Source: Pseudoduganella violacea (GTDB lineage: Bacteria; Pseudomonadota; Gammaproteobacteria; Burkholderiales; Burkholderiaceae_D). From it: a stretch of DNA of 64,000 nucleotides. Positions 6,853 to 16,543 of this stretch are shown piece after piece. How positions within the stretch are numbered: the stretch's first letter is position 1; each line of letters opens with the position of its first letter. The stretch is taken from NCBI RefSeq assembly GCF_014191875.1, contig NZ_JACHXD010000005.1:1-64000 (forward strand), written 5' to 3'. The notes under the pieces were generated by a model that had not been told where the DNA came from, did not search any database, and saw only the letters and a program-made list of their open reading frames with translations. A program made the position numbers and the translations under genes.

Positions 6853-7962
6853 TCAGGCCGCGGCCAGCGCCGGATAGTCGGTCAGGCCGGCAGCGCCGCC
6901 GCCGAACAGCGTGGCGCGGTCGTGCTGGGCCAGCGGGGCGCCGGTGCGCAGGCGCTCGGGCAGGTCGGGATTGGCGACGAAGGGGCGGCCAAAGGCGATC
7001 AGGTCGGCCCAGCCTGCGGCCAGCGCTTCGCGGGCGCGTTCCGCCGTGTATTTGCCGGCATAAATCAGCACGCCGGAATACACCTCGCGCAGCTTCCATT
7101 TGAATTCCAGCGGCATCAGCGGCGCATCGTCCCAGTCGGCTTCCGCGATATGGATGTAGCCGACGCCCAGTTCGCCCAGCAGTTTGGCCGCCGCGAGATA
7201 GGTGGTTTCCGGATCGTCGTCGACGCAGCCGTTTTGCGTGGTCAGCGGCGCCAGGCGGATGCCGACGCGCGAGGCGTCGCCCATGGCCGCGATCAGCGCC
7301 TGTGCCACTTCGCCGAGGAAGCGCAGGCGGTTCTCCAGCGAGCCGCCGTAGGCGTCAGTGCGGGTGTTGGCATTCGAATCGATAAACTGGTTCACCAGAT
7401 AGCCGTTGGCGCCATGCAGTTCCACGCCGTCGAAGCCGGCGGCCAGCGCATTGCGGGCGGCGGCGCGGTACTGCTCCACGACTTCGGCGATTTCCGCCAC
7501 GCTGAGGGCGCGCGGCTCGGAGGCCTGGACGAAGCCCGGCGTGCTGCCGTCGTCGCCGGCGATGAAGACATTCACGCCTTTGGCCTGCAGCGGCGAGGAG
7601 GATACCGGCTGCTGCCCACCCAGCAGGCTGGTATGGCTCAAGCGGCCGACGTGCCAGAGCTGGGCGAAGATGCGGCCGCCGGCCGCATGCACGGCGTCGG
7701 TCACCTTGCGCCAGCCGGCCACTTGCGCTGGCGTGTGCACGCCGGGCGTCCACGCATAGCCTTTGCCGAGCGGTGCGATGTTCGTGCCTTCGCTGACGAT
7801 CAGGCCGGCGCTGGCGCGCTGCGCGTAGTAGGCGGCCATCAGCTCATTGGCTTCGTCACCGGGTTGGCTGGCGCGAGATCGTGTCATCGGCGGCATGACG
7901 ATGCGGTTCGGCAGGGTCAGCGCGCCGAGTTGCAGCGGTTGGAACAAGGTGTCCTGGGTCAT
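6853..7962 (-). CDS. Old Yellow Enzyme family alkene reductase (NemA-like)
   Basis: 369 residues starting at the ATG at 7962 (MTQDTLFQPLQLGALTLPNRI, the standard OYE N-terminus); a longer upstream frame lacks family similarity. The enzyme is an FMN-dependent TIM barrel that reduces activated C=C bonds or nitro groups with NAD(P)H. Visible motifs: PPMTRSRA, W-H-V-G-R (about 103-107), ELHGANGYLVNQFIDSNANTRTD (the catalytic and FMN-binding H-x2-N block) and the C-terminal IAFGRPFVANPDL. It is tandem with dkgB, 64 bp downstream of that gene, and probably shares its LysR control as an electrophile-detoxification unit. Confidence 0.93.
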   Translation of the reverse strand: MTQDTLFQPLQLGALTLPNRIVMPPMTRSRASQPGDEANELMAAYYAQRASAGLIVSEGTNIAPLGKGYAWTPGVHTPAQVAGWRKVTDAVHAAGGRIFAQLWHVGRLSHTSLLGGQQPVSSSPLQAKGVNVFIAGDDGSTPGFVQASEPRALSVAEIAEVVEQYRAAARNALAAGFDGVELHGANGYLVNQFIDSNANTRTDAYGGSLENRLRFLGEVAQALIAAMGDASRVGIRLAPLTTQNGCVDDDPETTYLAAAKLLGELGVGYIHIAEADWDDAPLMPLEFKWKLREVYSGVLIYAGKYTAERAREALAAGWADLIAFGRPFVANPDLPERLRTGAPLAQHDRATLFGGGAAGLTDYPALAAA

Positions 7963-8026
7963 GATGTGGTCCTGGAATTGCCGCGGCCCGTGGGCCGCGG
8001 ACGGTTGACGGAGAGTGGTGCTGCGA

Positions 8027-8833
8027 TCAGTCCCACTGCGGCGCGAGGCCGGCTGGATCGACTTCGCGGCCGTTGCGCTCAAGCGCGGAGATCTGCGCCA
8101 TGTCTTCGGCGCCCAGGCGCAGCGTTTGCGCCAGCAGATTGCTGGCGAGGTTCTCGCGCTTGGTGGACGATGGAATCACCGAGTAACCCAGTTGCAGCGC
8201 CCATGCCAGTACCACCTGGGCCGGGGTTGCGTTCAGGCGTTGCGCGATGGCGCCGACCACCGGATCGCTCAACACCTTGCCGTAAGCGAGCGTCATGTAG
8301 GAGGTGACGTGGATGCCTTCGCTTTGCAGGAATTCGACCAGGGCGCGATTTTGCAGGTAGGGGCTGAGTTCGATCTGGTTGGTGGCGATGGCATCCTTGC
8401 CGACGGCGGCGATGGCTTGCTTGGTCAGCTCGATATTGAAGTTCGAGATGCCGATCTGGCGCGTCAGGCCTTGCGCCTTGGCTTCGGCCAGCGCCTTCAT
8501 GAAGGTTTCGACCTCCACGCCATTGCCGGGGGCCGGCCAGTGGATCAGGGTCAGGTCGATATAGTCGGTGCGCAGCTTGGCCAGGCTTTCCTTCAGGCTC
8601 GGCACCAGCTTCTCGGGGCTGTAGTTGTCGACCCAGATTTTGGTGGTCAGGAACAGGTCTTCGCGGCGCACGCCGGACGCGGCGATCGCGGCGCCAACTT
8701 CGGCTTCATTGCCGTAGATCTGGGCGGTGTCGATGGCGCGGTAGCCCAGTTCCAGGCCGTTGCTGACCGAGTCGATGACAACCTGGTCTTGCAGGCGGAA
8801 GGTGCCGAGGCCGAAGGCGGGGATAGTGCTCAC
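8027..8833 (-). CDS. dkgB: aldo/keto reductase, 2,5-diketo-D-gluconate reductase B type
   Basis: 268 residues. The protein follows E. coli DkgB closely through its length: [11 protein letters not shown] at the start, [14 protein letters not shown] (catalytic D and Y), LIHWPAP (catalytic H), [17 protein letters not shown], the NADP-binding [11 protein letters not shown] and the ending GLAPQWD. It reduces aldehydes and ketones such as methylglyoxal or diketogluconate with NADPH. I place the start at GTG 8833, because AGGAG precedes it at good spacing and this matches the DkgB N-terminus; the longer frame to 8920 does not. A LysR-type dyad lies 93 bp upstream. Confidence 0.93.
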   Translation of the reverse strand: MSTIPAFGLGTFRLQDQVVIDSVSNGLELGYRAIDTAQIYGNEAEVGAAIAASGVRREDLFLTTKIWVDNYSPEKLVPSLKESLAKLRTDYIDLTLIHWPAPGNGVEVETFMKALAEAKAQGLTRQIGISNFNIELTKQAIAAVGKDAIATNQIELSPYLQNRALVEFLQSEGIHVTSYMTLAYGKVLSDPVVGAIAQRLNATPAQVVLAWALQLGYSVIPSSTKRENLASNLLAQTLRLGAEDMAQISALERNGREVDPAGLAPQWD

Positions 8834-8925
8834 TATGTGCTCCTTGAATTGAATGGATCGTTGTGATCTGCCAGTATTCTGGACTTGATTTCTGATGAGA
8901 TAAACGCTGTTAAAAGTCAAAAATA

Positions 8926-8942
8926 TTTGATTTCAGATCAAA
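8926..8942. promoter_or_regulatory. LysR-type operator upstream of dkgB (inferred)
   Basis: TTTGAT-N5-ATCAAA dyad, a T-N11-A LysR box. A near copy (TTGAT-N5-ATCAA) precedes the lysR gene at 9439-9453, which supports recognition by the same regulator. Confidence 0.6.
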
Positions 8943-9361
8943 TATGGAAAACCGGAAGAACCTCGGCCCCGATCTTCGCCAGCGTCTCGTCCAGCGGGCG
9001 GCGGTCGCGTACACCAGCAGCAGGCGTGGTTGCGTCAGCACGCTGAGTTGACGCAGCAGTGGCGCCGGCGCGCCAGCCGAAGTGCTGGCCGATGAAGGTG
9101 CCGAGCGGGATGCCGGCGACAAAGGCCACCGTCATGCCGCTGAACATGGTGGCGATGGTGCTGGCGGTTTTTTCCTTCGGCACCAGCGTCGTGGCGATGA
9201 TGGCGCCGACCGAGAAGAATACGCCGTGCGCCAGACCGGTAAGAATGCGTGCCACGATCAGCGATTCATAACCGGGCGAGCGCCACGATCACGAATTCGG
9301 TGGTGCCGATGGCGAAAGCGCTGATGGTCAGTGCGAGAAGAGCAAGTGGCATGCTGGGCAT
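8938..9361 (-). pseudogene. degraded MFS (DHA1, drug-efflux type) transporter
   Basis: From ATG 9361 the frame reads a normal MFS start (MPLALLALTISAFAIGTTEFVIV). It then jumps, with loss of about 60-70 residues and a frame change near 9270, to GYESLIVARILTGLAHGVFFSVGA. It continues through helix 4/5 (GIPLGTFIGQHFGWR) and shifts frame again to LSVLTQPRLLLVYATA before breaking off. About 270 C-terminal residues are missing. The intact ancestor was probably the efflux target of the divergent LysR gene. Confidence 0.8.
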
Positions 9362-9438
9362 CCATGGTTTGATGAGGAATGGAGCGCAGTCTAGCTGCTA
9401 TACTTTTGCAGAAAAACTAGTAGATAAGCGAAATTATC

Positions 9439-9453
9439 TTGATTTGAAATCAA
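9439..9453. promoter_or_regulatory. LysR-type operator at the lysR start (inferred)
   Basis: TTGAT-N5-ATCAA dyad ending 2 bp before the ATG at 9456. Its position over the initiation region suggests autorepression, usual for LysR regulators. It matches the dyad at 8926-8942. Confidence 0.55.
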
Positions 9454-9455
9454 AA

Positions 9456-10379
9456 ATGAAAATCACGCTCGACGAACTCCAGGCCTTTACCGCCGTGGTG
9501 GATTCCGGTTCCATCACCGCCGCCGCGCAGCAGCTCGGCCTCACCGTGTCGGCCACCAGCCGCACGCTGGGGCGGCTGGAGGAGAAGCTGGCCACCACGC
9601 TGCTGCGCCGTACCACGCGCCGCCTGGAACTGACGGAGGAGGGCCATGCCTTCCTGTTGAACGCGCGCGCCATCATCGCCTCGGTTGAAAACGCGGAGGA
9701 GCAGATGTTGGCGCGGCGCGAGCTGCCGTCCGGCCGCTTGCGGGTCGATGCCGCCTCACCCTTCATGCTGCATGTGGTGGTGCCGCTGGTGCGCGGCTAC
9801 CGCGAGCGCTTCCCGCAGGTGGAATTGGAGTTGAACAGCAATGAAGGCATCATCGACCTGCTGGAGCGGCGCACCGACGTCGCCATCCGCATCGGCCGCC
9901 TGAAGGACTCCACCCTGCACAGCCGCCCGATCGGCAGCAGCCGGGTGCGCATCCTGGCCAGCCGGGCATATCTCGATGCCCACGGCACGCCGCGCAAGGC
10001 CGAGGATCTGGCCAAGCACGCGCTGCTCGGCTTCACCCAGCCCGAGTCGCTGAATGTCTGGCCCATCCTCGGTACCGATGGCGAGCCGCTGCGCATCACG
10101 CCCGCGATCAGCTCATCGAGCGGCGAAACGCTGCGCCAGCTGGCGCTCGACGGCGCCGGCATCGTCTGCCTGTCGGACTTCATGACCGAGCAGGATCGCG
10201 CCACCGGGCAGCTGGTGCAGATCCTGGCGCGCCACACGCAGGATGTGCGCCAGCCGATTCACGCCGTCTACTACCGCAACACGGCGCTGTCCTCGCGCAT
10301 CACCTCCTTCGTCAGCTATTTGACCGAGGCGCTGGGCGGCAAGCACCCTTCGCGAAGCGCGGCGCAGTGGATGGAGTAA
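9456..10379 (+). CDS. LysR-family transcriptional regulator
   Basis: 307 residues from ATG 9456 (MKITLDELQAFTAVVDSG); the in-frame region further upstream overlaps the antisense MFS remnant and has no LysR similarity. The N-terminal winged HTH (about 1-60) has SITAAAQQLGLTVSATSRTLGRLEEKL; the rest is a periplasmic-binding-like effector domain (VDAASPFMLHVVVPLVRGY onwards). The gene diverges from the collapsed MFS gene and from the dkgB/ene-reductase unit, and dyads in front of both transcripts suggest it controls them. The inducer is unknown; reactive aldehydes or electrophiles are plausible from the targets. Confidence 0.9.
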   Translation: MKITLDELQAFTAVVDSGSITAAAQQLGLTVSATSRTLGRLEEKLATTLLRRTTRRLELTEEGHAFLLNARAIIASVENAEEQMLARRELPSGRLRVDAASPFMLHVVVPLVRGYRERFPQVELELNSNEGIIDLLERRTDVAIRIGRLKDSTLHSRPIGSSRVRILASRAYLDAHGTPRKAEDLAKHALLGFTQPESLNVWPILGTDGEPLRITPAISSSSGETLRQLALDGAGIVCLSDFMTEQDRATGQLVQILARHTQDVRQPIHAVYYRNTALSSRITSFVSYLTEALGGKHPSRSAAQWME

Positions 10380-10384
10380 TTATT

Positions 10385-10419
10385 GCAACTTTGACAAAGT
10401 TGCGCTAAACGGGTACACT
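10385..10419 (+). promoter_or_regulatory. sigma-70 promoter with -35 box inside a perfect palindrome
   Basis: TTGACA (10391-10396), 17-bp spacer, TACACT (10414-10419): a near-consensus promoter for the gene at 10466. The -35 box forms the centre of GCAACTTT-GAC-AAAGTTGC (10385-10403), an 8-bp perfect inverted repeat without following T-run. That arrangement suits a repressor operator. Confidence 0.65.
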
Positions 10420-10465
10420 GCTATTTCATTCCAGAAATGTTTGTAAATCGGCTGGAAGACCTAGC

Positions 10466-10831
10466 ATGAAAAAAAGTCTTATCGTTCTCAGCGGTTTTGT
10501 GTTCGCCGTGCTTGGCGGCATGTGCTGGGAAATCCTTTTCTGCGACGAATACGCGCAGGCCGCCGCCTTGATCCGGCAATCGGAGCATCTCTTTGGCGGC
10601 GTGCAGCGCATTGTTCCCCTGCGTCATAAAAGCATAGAAAAAGGCGCAGGCGTCAGCTGCACGCTGCATCAGGTGTATGTGATCGGGGAAGGGCGTTCGG
10701 CCTTTGCCAACGTGGTCTGGCGTGCCGACGACGAGCGGCCGGTCGGCGCGGGGCGCCTGGTGATTGCGGGCGACGACAGCATCGACGGCGTGCTGCATGA
10801 GCAGCTTAGCGCCGATTGTCCTCTGCCTTGA
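10466..10831 (+). CDS. small exported or membrane-anchored hypothetical protein
   Basis: 121 residues. ATG 10466 begins MKKSLIVLSGFVFAVLGGMCWEILFC, a short charged N-terminus followed by a hydrophobic stretch that could be an uncleaved anchor or signal peptide; no proper lipobox. The rest is a small soluble domain with several Cys (FC near 26, SC near 65, DC near 117), perhaps forming periplasmic disulfides. No family recognised. It has its own strong promoter and ends 54 bp before the convergent ubiK stop. Confidence 0.6.
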   Translation: MKKSLIVLSGFVFAVLGGMCWEILFCDEYAQAAALIRQSEHLFGGVQRIVPLRHKSIEKGAGVSCTLHQVYVIGEGRSAFANVVWRADDERPVGAGRLVIAGDDSIDGVLHEQLSADCPLP

Positions 10832-10885
10832 GCCTGCACTGAAATGGATGGCGCGTCTGCGCCATCGCGGGGCAATTCTCTCTGC

Positions 10886-11131
10886 TTACTTCTCATCCGC
10901 CAGTTTGGCTTCGATTTCGGCCAGGCGGGCTTCCACCAGTTCCAGGCGGGCGCGGGTCTTGGCCAGCACTTGCGCCTGAATTTCGAATTCCTCGCGCGTG
11001 ACCAGATCGAGTTTGGCGAAGCCCTGGGTCATCATCGCCTTCACGTTTTTTTCGATGTCTTTGGCCGGCGAGTTTTCGATGGCCTGATTGATCTTGCTTT
11101 GCAAGTCATTAAAGAAGTTGTTCATGTCCAT
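10886..11131 (-). CDS. ubiK: UbiK-type accessory factor (YqiC/BMFP family)
   Basis: 81 residues from ATG 11131 (MDMNNFFNDLQSKINQAIEN), with GGA nine bases upstream; an ATG at 11137 is an alternative. UbiK is a small coiled-coil protein that assists aerobic ubiquinone synthesis with UbiJ and binds membrane lipids. The sequence shows the family pattern: an amphipathic N-terminal helix, then a long C-terminal coiled coil (VTREEFEIQAQVLAKTRARL, heptad Leu/Val/Ala, to LADEK). It diverges from the torF-glnK-amtB operon, with the nitrogen control region between them. Confidence 0.9.
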   Translation of the reverse strand: MDMNNFFNDLQSKINQAIENSPAKDIEKNVKAMMTQGFAKLDLVTREEFEIQAQVLAKTRARLELVEARLAEIEAKLADEK

Positions 11132-11156
11132 GGTCATTCCGTGCTTTGGTTGGATT

Positions 11157-11195
11157 TGCACCACGCCAGTGCGATTCCAGCATCCATTTGGTGCG
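11157..11195 (+). promoter_or_regulatory. tandem NtrC-type binding sites (inferred)
   Basis: TGCACC-N5-AGTGCG at 11157-11173 and A-GCATC-N5-GGTGC-G at 11179-11195 each match the NtrC consensus TGCACY-N5-GGTGCA with two or three changes. Site starts are 22 bp apart, two helical turns. They lie 51-89 bp upstream of the sigma-54 -24 element, an ordinary enhancer distance for NtrC. Confidence 0.65.
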
Positions 11196-11245
11196 AAACA
11201 ATGCAAAATTGCTATGTAATCAGCTGTCCGCGTGTCAACACTTGC

Positions 11246-11261
11246 TGGCACGCATTCTGCT
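11246..11261 (+). promoter_or_regulatory. sigma-54 promoter of torF-glnK-amtB
   Basis: TGGCACG-N4-CTGCT fits the -24/-12 consensus TGGCACG-N4-TTGCW with both the GG and GC dinucleotides at the required spacing. The torF start is 73 bp downstream. With the upstream NtrC-type sites this predicts induction under nitrogen limitation. Confidence 0.8.
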
Positions 11262-11334
11262 AATGAGTCGTGGTGAAGCTTGTCGATCCCCTGAATTTTA
11301 AACCGCATTAAAAGTTCATCCAAAGGAAATCGCC

Positions 11335-12440
<1,106 letters not shown>

Positions 12441-12451
12441 GGGGAATCTGA

Positions 12452-14026
12452 ATGAAAAAAACTATAAAAACAGTTTTCGCGGGGATGGCGGTCGTGCTGG
12501 CGCTGGGCTTCTTCCATGCCGCGCCGGCGCAGGATGCCAAACCGGCCGCCGCGGCAGTCCCGGCTGAGACCACGGCCGCCGCGCCAGCCATGCCCCCGGC
12601 CGATGCTGCGCCGGCTGCTGCTGCCGCTGCTGCTACGGCGCCCGCCGCCAGCCCAGCGGCGGCAGTCCCGGCTCCTGCATCCGCCGCCGCGCCGGCGCCC
12701 ACGCCGAACAAGGGCGACACCGCCTGGATGTTCGTCGCCACCCTGCTGGTGATCCTGATGACCATCCCCGGGCTGGCACTGTTCTATGGCGGCCTGGTAC
12801 GCACCAAGAATATGCTGTCGGTGCTGCTGCAGGTCTTCATGATCTTCTCGCTGATCATCGTGCTGTGGTGCTTGTACGGCTACTCGCTTGCCTTCACCGA
12901 GGGCAACGCCTTCTTCGGCAGCGGCGGCCGCGCCCTGCTGGCGGGCATCTACGATCCGGCCAAGGGCGCCTTTACGACCGCCGCCACCTTCAGCAAGGGC
13001 GTGGTGATCCCCGAGTTCATCTACGTCGCCTTCCAGGGCACGTTCGCCGCCATCACTTGCGGTCTGATTGTCGGCGCCTTCGCCGAACGCGCCAAATTCA
13101 GCGCGGTGCTGGCCTTCGTCGTGCTGTGGTTCACCTTCTCCTATCTGCCGGTGGCGCATATGGTCTGGTTCTGGACCGGCCCGGACGCCATCACCGACGC
13201 CAACGCCCTGGCCACGGAAACGGCCAAGGCAGGCTTCATCTGGCAGAAGGGCGCGCTCGACTTCGCGGGCGGCACCGTGGTGCACATCAACGCCGCTGTG
13301 GCGGGCATCATCGGCGCTATCCTGATCGGCAAGCGCATCGGCTATGGCCGCGAGTCCATGGCGCCGCATTCCCTGACCCTGACCATGGTCGGCGCCTCGC
13401 TGCTGTGGGTGGGCTGGTTCGGCTTCAACGCCGGTTCGGCGCTGGAAGCGGGCGACATCGCCGCCCTGGCCTTCATCAACACCTTGCTGGCGACGGCCGC
13501 CGCCGCCACCTCCTGGCTGTTCGGCGAATGGATTTTGAAAGGCAAGCCCTCCATGCTGGGCGCGGCGTCGGGCGCGGTGGCCGGTCTGGTGGCCATCACC
13601 CCGGCTTGCGGCTACGTCGGCCCGATGGGCGCCTTGGTCATCGGCTTGCTGGCTGGTATTATCTGCCTGTGGGGCGTGAATGGACTGAAACGCCTGATTG
13701 GCGCTGACGATTCGCTCGATGTGTTCGGCGTGCACGGGGTAGGTGGTATTCTCGGCGCCATCCTGACCGGCGTGTTTGCCGCGCCGTCGCTCGGTGGCCA
13801 GGGCGTATGGGATTATGTTGCCAACAAGGCATCGGCTGACTATTCGATCGCCGGCCAGGTAACGACCCAGGCCACGGCGGTGGGCATCACCATCGTCTGG
13901 TCCGCCGTTGTTGCCTTTATTGCATACAAACTGGTGGATATGGTGATCGGCCTGCGCGTGCCGGAAGAAGAGGAGCGCGAAGGCCTGGATATCACCAGCC
14001 ACGGCGAATCGGCCTACCATTCCTGA
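12452..14026 (+). CDS. amtB: ammonium transporter AmtB with extended N-terminus
   Basis: 524 residues, about 100 longer than E. coli AmtB. The surplus is N-terminal: a signal peptide (MKKTIKTVFAGMAVVLALGFF) followed by an Ala/Pro-rich stretch (about 27-88) that precedes the first membrane helix (TAWMFVATLLVILMTIPGLALFYGGL). The transporter core of 11 helices shows GGLVRTKN, VWFWTGPDA and DSLDVFGVHGVGGILG, the second pore histidine region. It moves ammonium across the inner membrane as a trimer gated by GlnK. The cytoplasmic C-terminal tail is short and acidic. A strong terminator follows. Confidence 0.96.
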   Translation: MKKTIKTVFAGMAVVLALGFFHAAPAQDAKPAAAAVPAETTAAAPAMPPADAAPAAAAAAATAPAASPAAAVPAPASAAAPAPTPNKGDTAWMFVATLLVILMTIPGLALFYGGLVRTKNMLSVLLQVFMIFSLIIVLWCLYGYSLAFTEGNAFFGSGGRALLAGIYDPAKGAFTTAATFSKGVVIPEFIYVAFQGTFAAITCGLIVGAFAERAKFSAVLAFVVLWFTFSYLPVAHMVWFWTGPDAITDANALATETAKAGFIWQKGALDFAGGTVVHINAAVAGIIGAILIGKRIGYGRESMAPHSLTLTMVGASLLWVGWFGFNAGSALEAGDIAALAFINTLLATAAAATSWLFGEWILKGKPSMLGAASGAVAGLVAITPACGYVGPMGALVIGLLAGIICLWGVNGLKRLIGADDSLDVFGVHGVGGILGAILTGVFAAPSLGGQGVWDYVANKASADYSIAGQVTTQATAVGITIVWSAVVAFIAYKLVDMVIGLRVPEEEEREGLDITSHGESAYHS

Positions 14027-14058
14027 GCACAGCCGGACCGCCCTTGCGCGGTTCGTTC

Positions 14059-14087
14059 AAGGCGCCCCGCACCAGGGCGCCTTTTTT
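14059..14087 (+). terminator. intrinsic terminator after amtB
   Basis: AAGGCGCC (14059-14066) pairs with GGCGCCTT (14076-14083), followed by an uninterrupted T-run to 14087. Confidence 0.9.
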
Positions 14088-14194
14088 GCATTTGAAGGCT
14101 TTTAATTGCATGTTTTGCCCCAATCTGGTGAATTCGCTAGGTGCGTCGTTTGATGCGTTATTAACCGCACCCGTTTATTGACAAGGATGTAAGC

Positions 14195-15493
14195 ATGGTT
14201 CCCCACCTCGTCACGGCCTTGACTGGACCGCTGCTCGATCTCGAAGAAAAAATCCTGGCCGCGACGCCGGCCATTGAGCGCTGGTTCCGTCTGGAGTGGC
14301 AGGAACACACGCCGCCGTTCTACTGCTCGGTGGACCTGCGCAATGCCGGCTACAAGCTGGCGCCGGTGGACACCAATCTTTTCCCCGGCGGCTTCAACCA
14401 CCTGGCCACCGAGATGCTGCCGCTGTCGGTGCAGGCGGCCATGGCCGCCATCGACAAATACTGTCCCGACGCGCGCAATCTGCTGATGATCCCGGAAATC
14501 CATCAGCGCCACCCGACCTATTGGCAGAACGTGGCGCGCCTGATGCAGATCTTCCGCCAGACCGGCCTGCATGTGCGCCTCGGCTCTCTCGATCCGCAAG
14601 TGACCCAGCCGACGCCGCTGGCGCTGCCGGACGGGAATATGCTGGTGGTCGAGCCGCTGCTGCGCTCCCCCAATGGCCGCCGTCTGGGCCTGAAGGACTT
14701 CGATCCCTGCACCATCCTGCTGAACAACGACCTGTCGGCCGGCATTCCCTCGATCCTGGAGAATATCCATGAACAGAGCCTGCTGCCGCCGCTGCACGCC
14801 GGCTGGGCGCTGCGCCGCAAGAGCAACCACTTCACCGCCTACGACGAGGTGGTGAAGAAGTTCGGCAAGCTGATTGGCGTCGACCCGTGGATGCTTAATC
14901 CCTTCCACGCCAAATGCGAGCAGGTCGACTACCAGAGCGGGGAGGGGCAGGAAGCCCTGGCCGCCAATGTCGACACCCTGCTGGCCAAGATCCGCAAGAA
15001 GCACAAGGAATATGGCATCAAGGAAAAGCCCTTCGTCATCATCAAGCCGGACGCCGGCACCTACGGCAAGGGCATCATCAGCATCCGCGACGCGGCCGAA
15101 CTGAAAGACCTGAGCCAGGCGCAGCGCGAGAAGATGTTCGTCATCAAGGACGGCAAGGCTGTCACCGACCTGAATATCCAGGAGGGCGTGCCGACCTTCG
15201 AGAGCATCAAGGATGCGGTGGCCGAGCCGGTGGTGTATATGATCGACCGCTACGTGGTGGGCGGCTTCTACCGCGTGCACGCCGAGCGTGGCGTGGACCA
15301 GAACCTGAACGCGCCCGGTTCCGAATACGTGCCGCTGGCCTTCGCCCAGCAGCACGCCGTGCCGGACCTGAAAGCCAAGCCGGGCACCGCCGCGCCGAAC
15401 CGCTTCTACGTGTATGGCGTGGTGGCGCGCCTGGCCTTGCTGGCCGCTTCGCTGGAAATGGAACGCACCGACCCGAACCCCGAAGTGTATTAA
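14195..15493 (+). CDS. gshA: glutamate-cysteine ligase (proteobacterial GshA, ferrooxidans type)
   Basis: 432 residues. It belongs to the short GshA class found in beta- and acidithiobacilli-type genomes, unrelated in length to the 518-residue E. coli enzyme. It makes gamma-glutamylcysteine from glutamate, cysteine and ATP, the first step of glutathione synthesis. Family segments: PPFYCSVDLRNAGYKLAPVDTNLFPGGFN near residues 39-67, KPFVIIKPDAGTYGKGI (ATP-binding lysine/glycine segment) and YMIDRYVVGGFYRVH. ATG 14195 follows AAGGATGTAAGC, a good SD. gshB follows 92 bp later in the same direction. Confidence 0.95.
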   Translation: MVPHLVTALTGPLLDLEEKILAATPAIERWFRLEWQEHTPPFYCSVDLRNAGYKLAPVDTNLFPGGFNHLATEMLPLSVQAAMAAIDKYCPDARNLLMIPEIHQRHPTYWQNVARLMQIFRQTGLHVRLGSLDPQVTQPTPLALPDGNMLVVEPLLRSPNGRRLGLKDFDPCTILLNNDLSAGIPSILENIHEQSLLPPLHAGWALRRKSNHFTAYDEVVKKFGKLIGVDPWMLNPFHAKCEQVDYQSGEGQEALAANVDTLLAKIRKKHKEYGIKEKPFVIIKPDAGTYGKGIISIRDAAELKDLSQAQREKMFVIKDGKAVTDLNIQEGVPTFESIKDAVAEPVVYMIDRYVVGGFYRVHAERGVDQNLNAPGSEYVPLAFAQQHAVPDLKAKPGTAAPNRFYVYGVVARLALLAASLEMERTDPNPEVY

Positions 15494-15585
15494 GGCGCAG
15501 GCCGGGGGCGCGCCAGCGCGGGCGCCCGCCGATGCCGCTTGGGAATCTCGGCTAAAATCAGCCATTACTTCGAATGGACGCGCCC

Positions 15586-16536
15586 ATGAAAATCGCTTTT
15601 CTCGCCGACCCGCTGGACAGCTTCAAGATCTACAAGGATTCCACCTACGCCATGATGGCCGAGGCGGCCGCCCGCGGCCACGAGGTGTACGCCTTCCAGC
15701 AGCATCATATGGCGCTGACTAACGGCGTGGTGACGGCCTACGCCGCCCGCATCATCCTGACCGGCGCCGCCGACGAGTGGTATCGCGCCGAGGAGTCGCA
15801 GGAGATGCGTCTGACCGAATTCGACGCCATTGTCCAGCGCAAGGACCCGCCTTTCGATATGGAATACGTGTACGGCACCTATCTGCTGCAGCTGGCGGAA
15901 AACCAGGGTGCGCGCGTGTTCAACAAGCCGTCCGCCATCCGCGACCATAACGAGAAGCTGTCGATCGCGCAGTTTTCCCAGTTCACCGCGTCGACCCTGG
16001 TGACGTCCGACGAGACCCGCCTGCGCGCCTTCCACGCCGAGCATGGCGATGTGATCCTCAAGCCGCTGGACGGTATGGGCGGCGCCGGCGTGTTCCGCGT
16101 CAAGGCCGACGGCCTGAACCTGGGTTCCATCATCGAGACCCTGACGGCCAACGGCAGCCGCACCATCATGGCGCAGCGATACATCCCCGAAATCGTCAAG
16201 GGGGACAAGCGTATCCTCGTCATCGGCGGCAAACCGGTGCCGTATTCGCTGGCGCGCATTCCGCAAGCCGGCGAGGTGCGCGGCAATCTGGCCGCCGGGG
16301 GCACGGGCGTGGCCCAGCCCCTGTCGGCGCGCGACCGTGAAATTGCCGAAACCCTCGGCCCCGTACTGGCAGCGCGTGGCCTCTTGCTGGTAGGATTAGA
16401 TGTGATCGGCGATTGCCTGACCGAGGTAAACGTCACCAGCCCGACCTGCTTCCAGGAGATCACCCAGCAAAGCGGCTTCCAGGTGGCCGCGATGTTCATC
16501 GACGCGCTGGAAGCGGCAGCGGGCCAGCAAGGATAA
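15586..16536 (+). CDS. gshB: glutathione synthetase
   Basis: 316 residues from ATG 15586 (MKIAFLADPLDSFKIYKDST); an ATG four codons earlier (15574) is possible, but GGAC sits at SD distance for 15586. ATP-grasp ligase that joins glycine to gamma-glutamylcysteine. It follows E. coli GshB closely: QRKDPPFDMEYVY, DVILKPLDGMGGAGVFR (glycine-rich ATP lid), PYSLARIPQAGEVRGNLAAGG and LTEVNVTSPTCFQEI near the end. Next to gshA, and 7 bp upstream of the EIIA gene, so the glutathione and PTS genes are probably one transcript. Confidence 0.97.
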   Translation: MKIAFLADPLDSFKIYKDSTYAMMAEAAARGHEVYAFQQHHMALTNGVVTAYAARIILTGAADEWYRAEESQEMRLTEFDAIVQRKDPPFDMEYVYGTYLLQLAENQGARVFNKPSAIRDHNEKLSIAQFSQFTASTLVTSDETRLRAFHAEHGDVILKPLDGMGGAGVFRVKADGLNLGSIIETLTANGSRTIMAQRYIPEIVKGDKRILVIGGKPVPYSLARIPQAGEVRGNLAAGGTGVAQPLSARDREIAETLGPVLAARGLLLVGLDVIGDCLTEVNVTSPTCFQEITQQSGFQVAAMFIDALEAAAGQQG

Positions 16537-16543
16537 CGAGGAT

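Noticed and set aside
8027..8920. Longer dkgB start at 8920
   Set aside because: The extra residues match no AKR, cross the LysR dyad region, and the GTG at 8833 has a proper SD.
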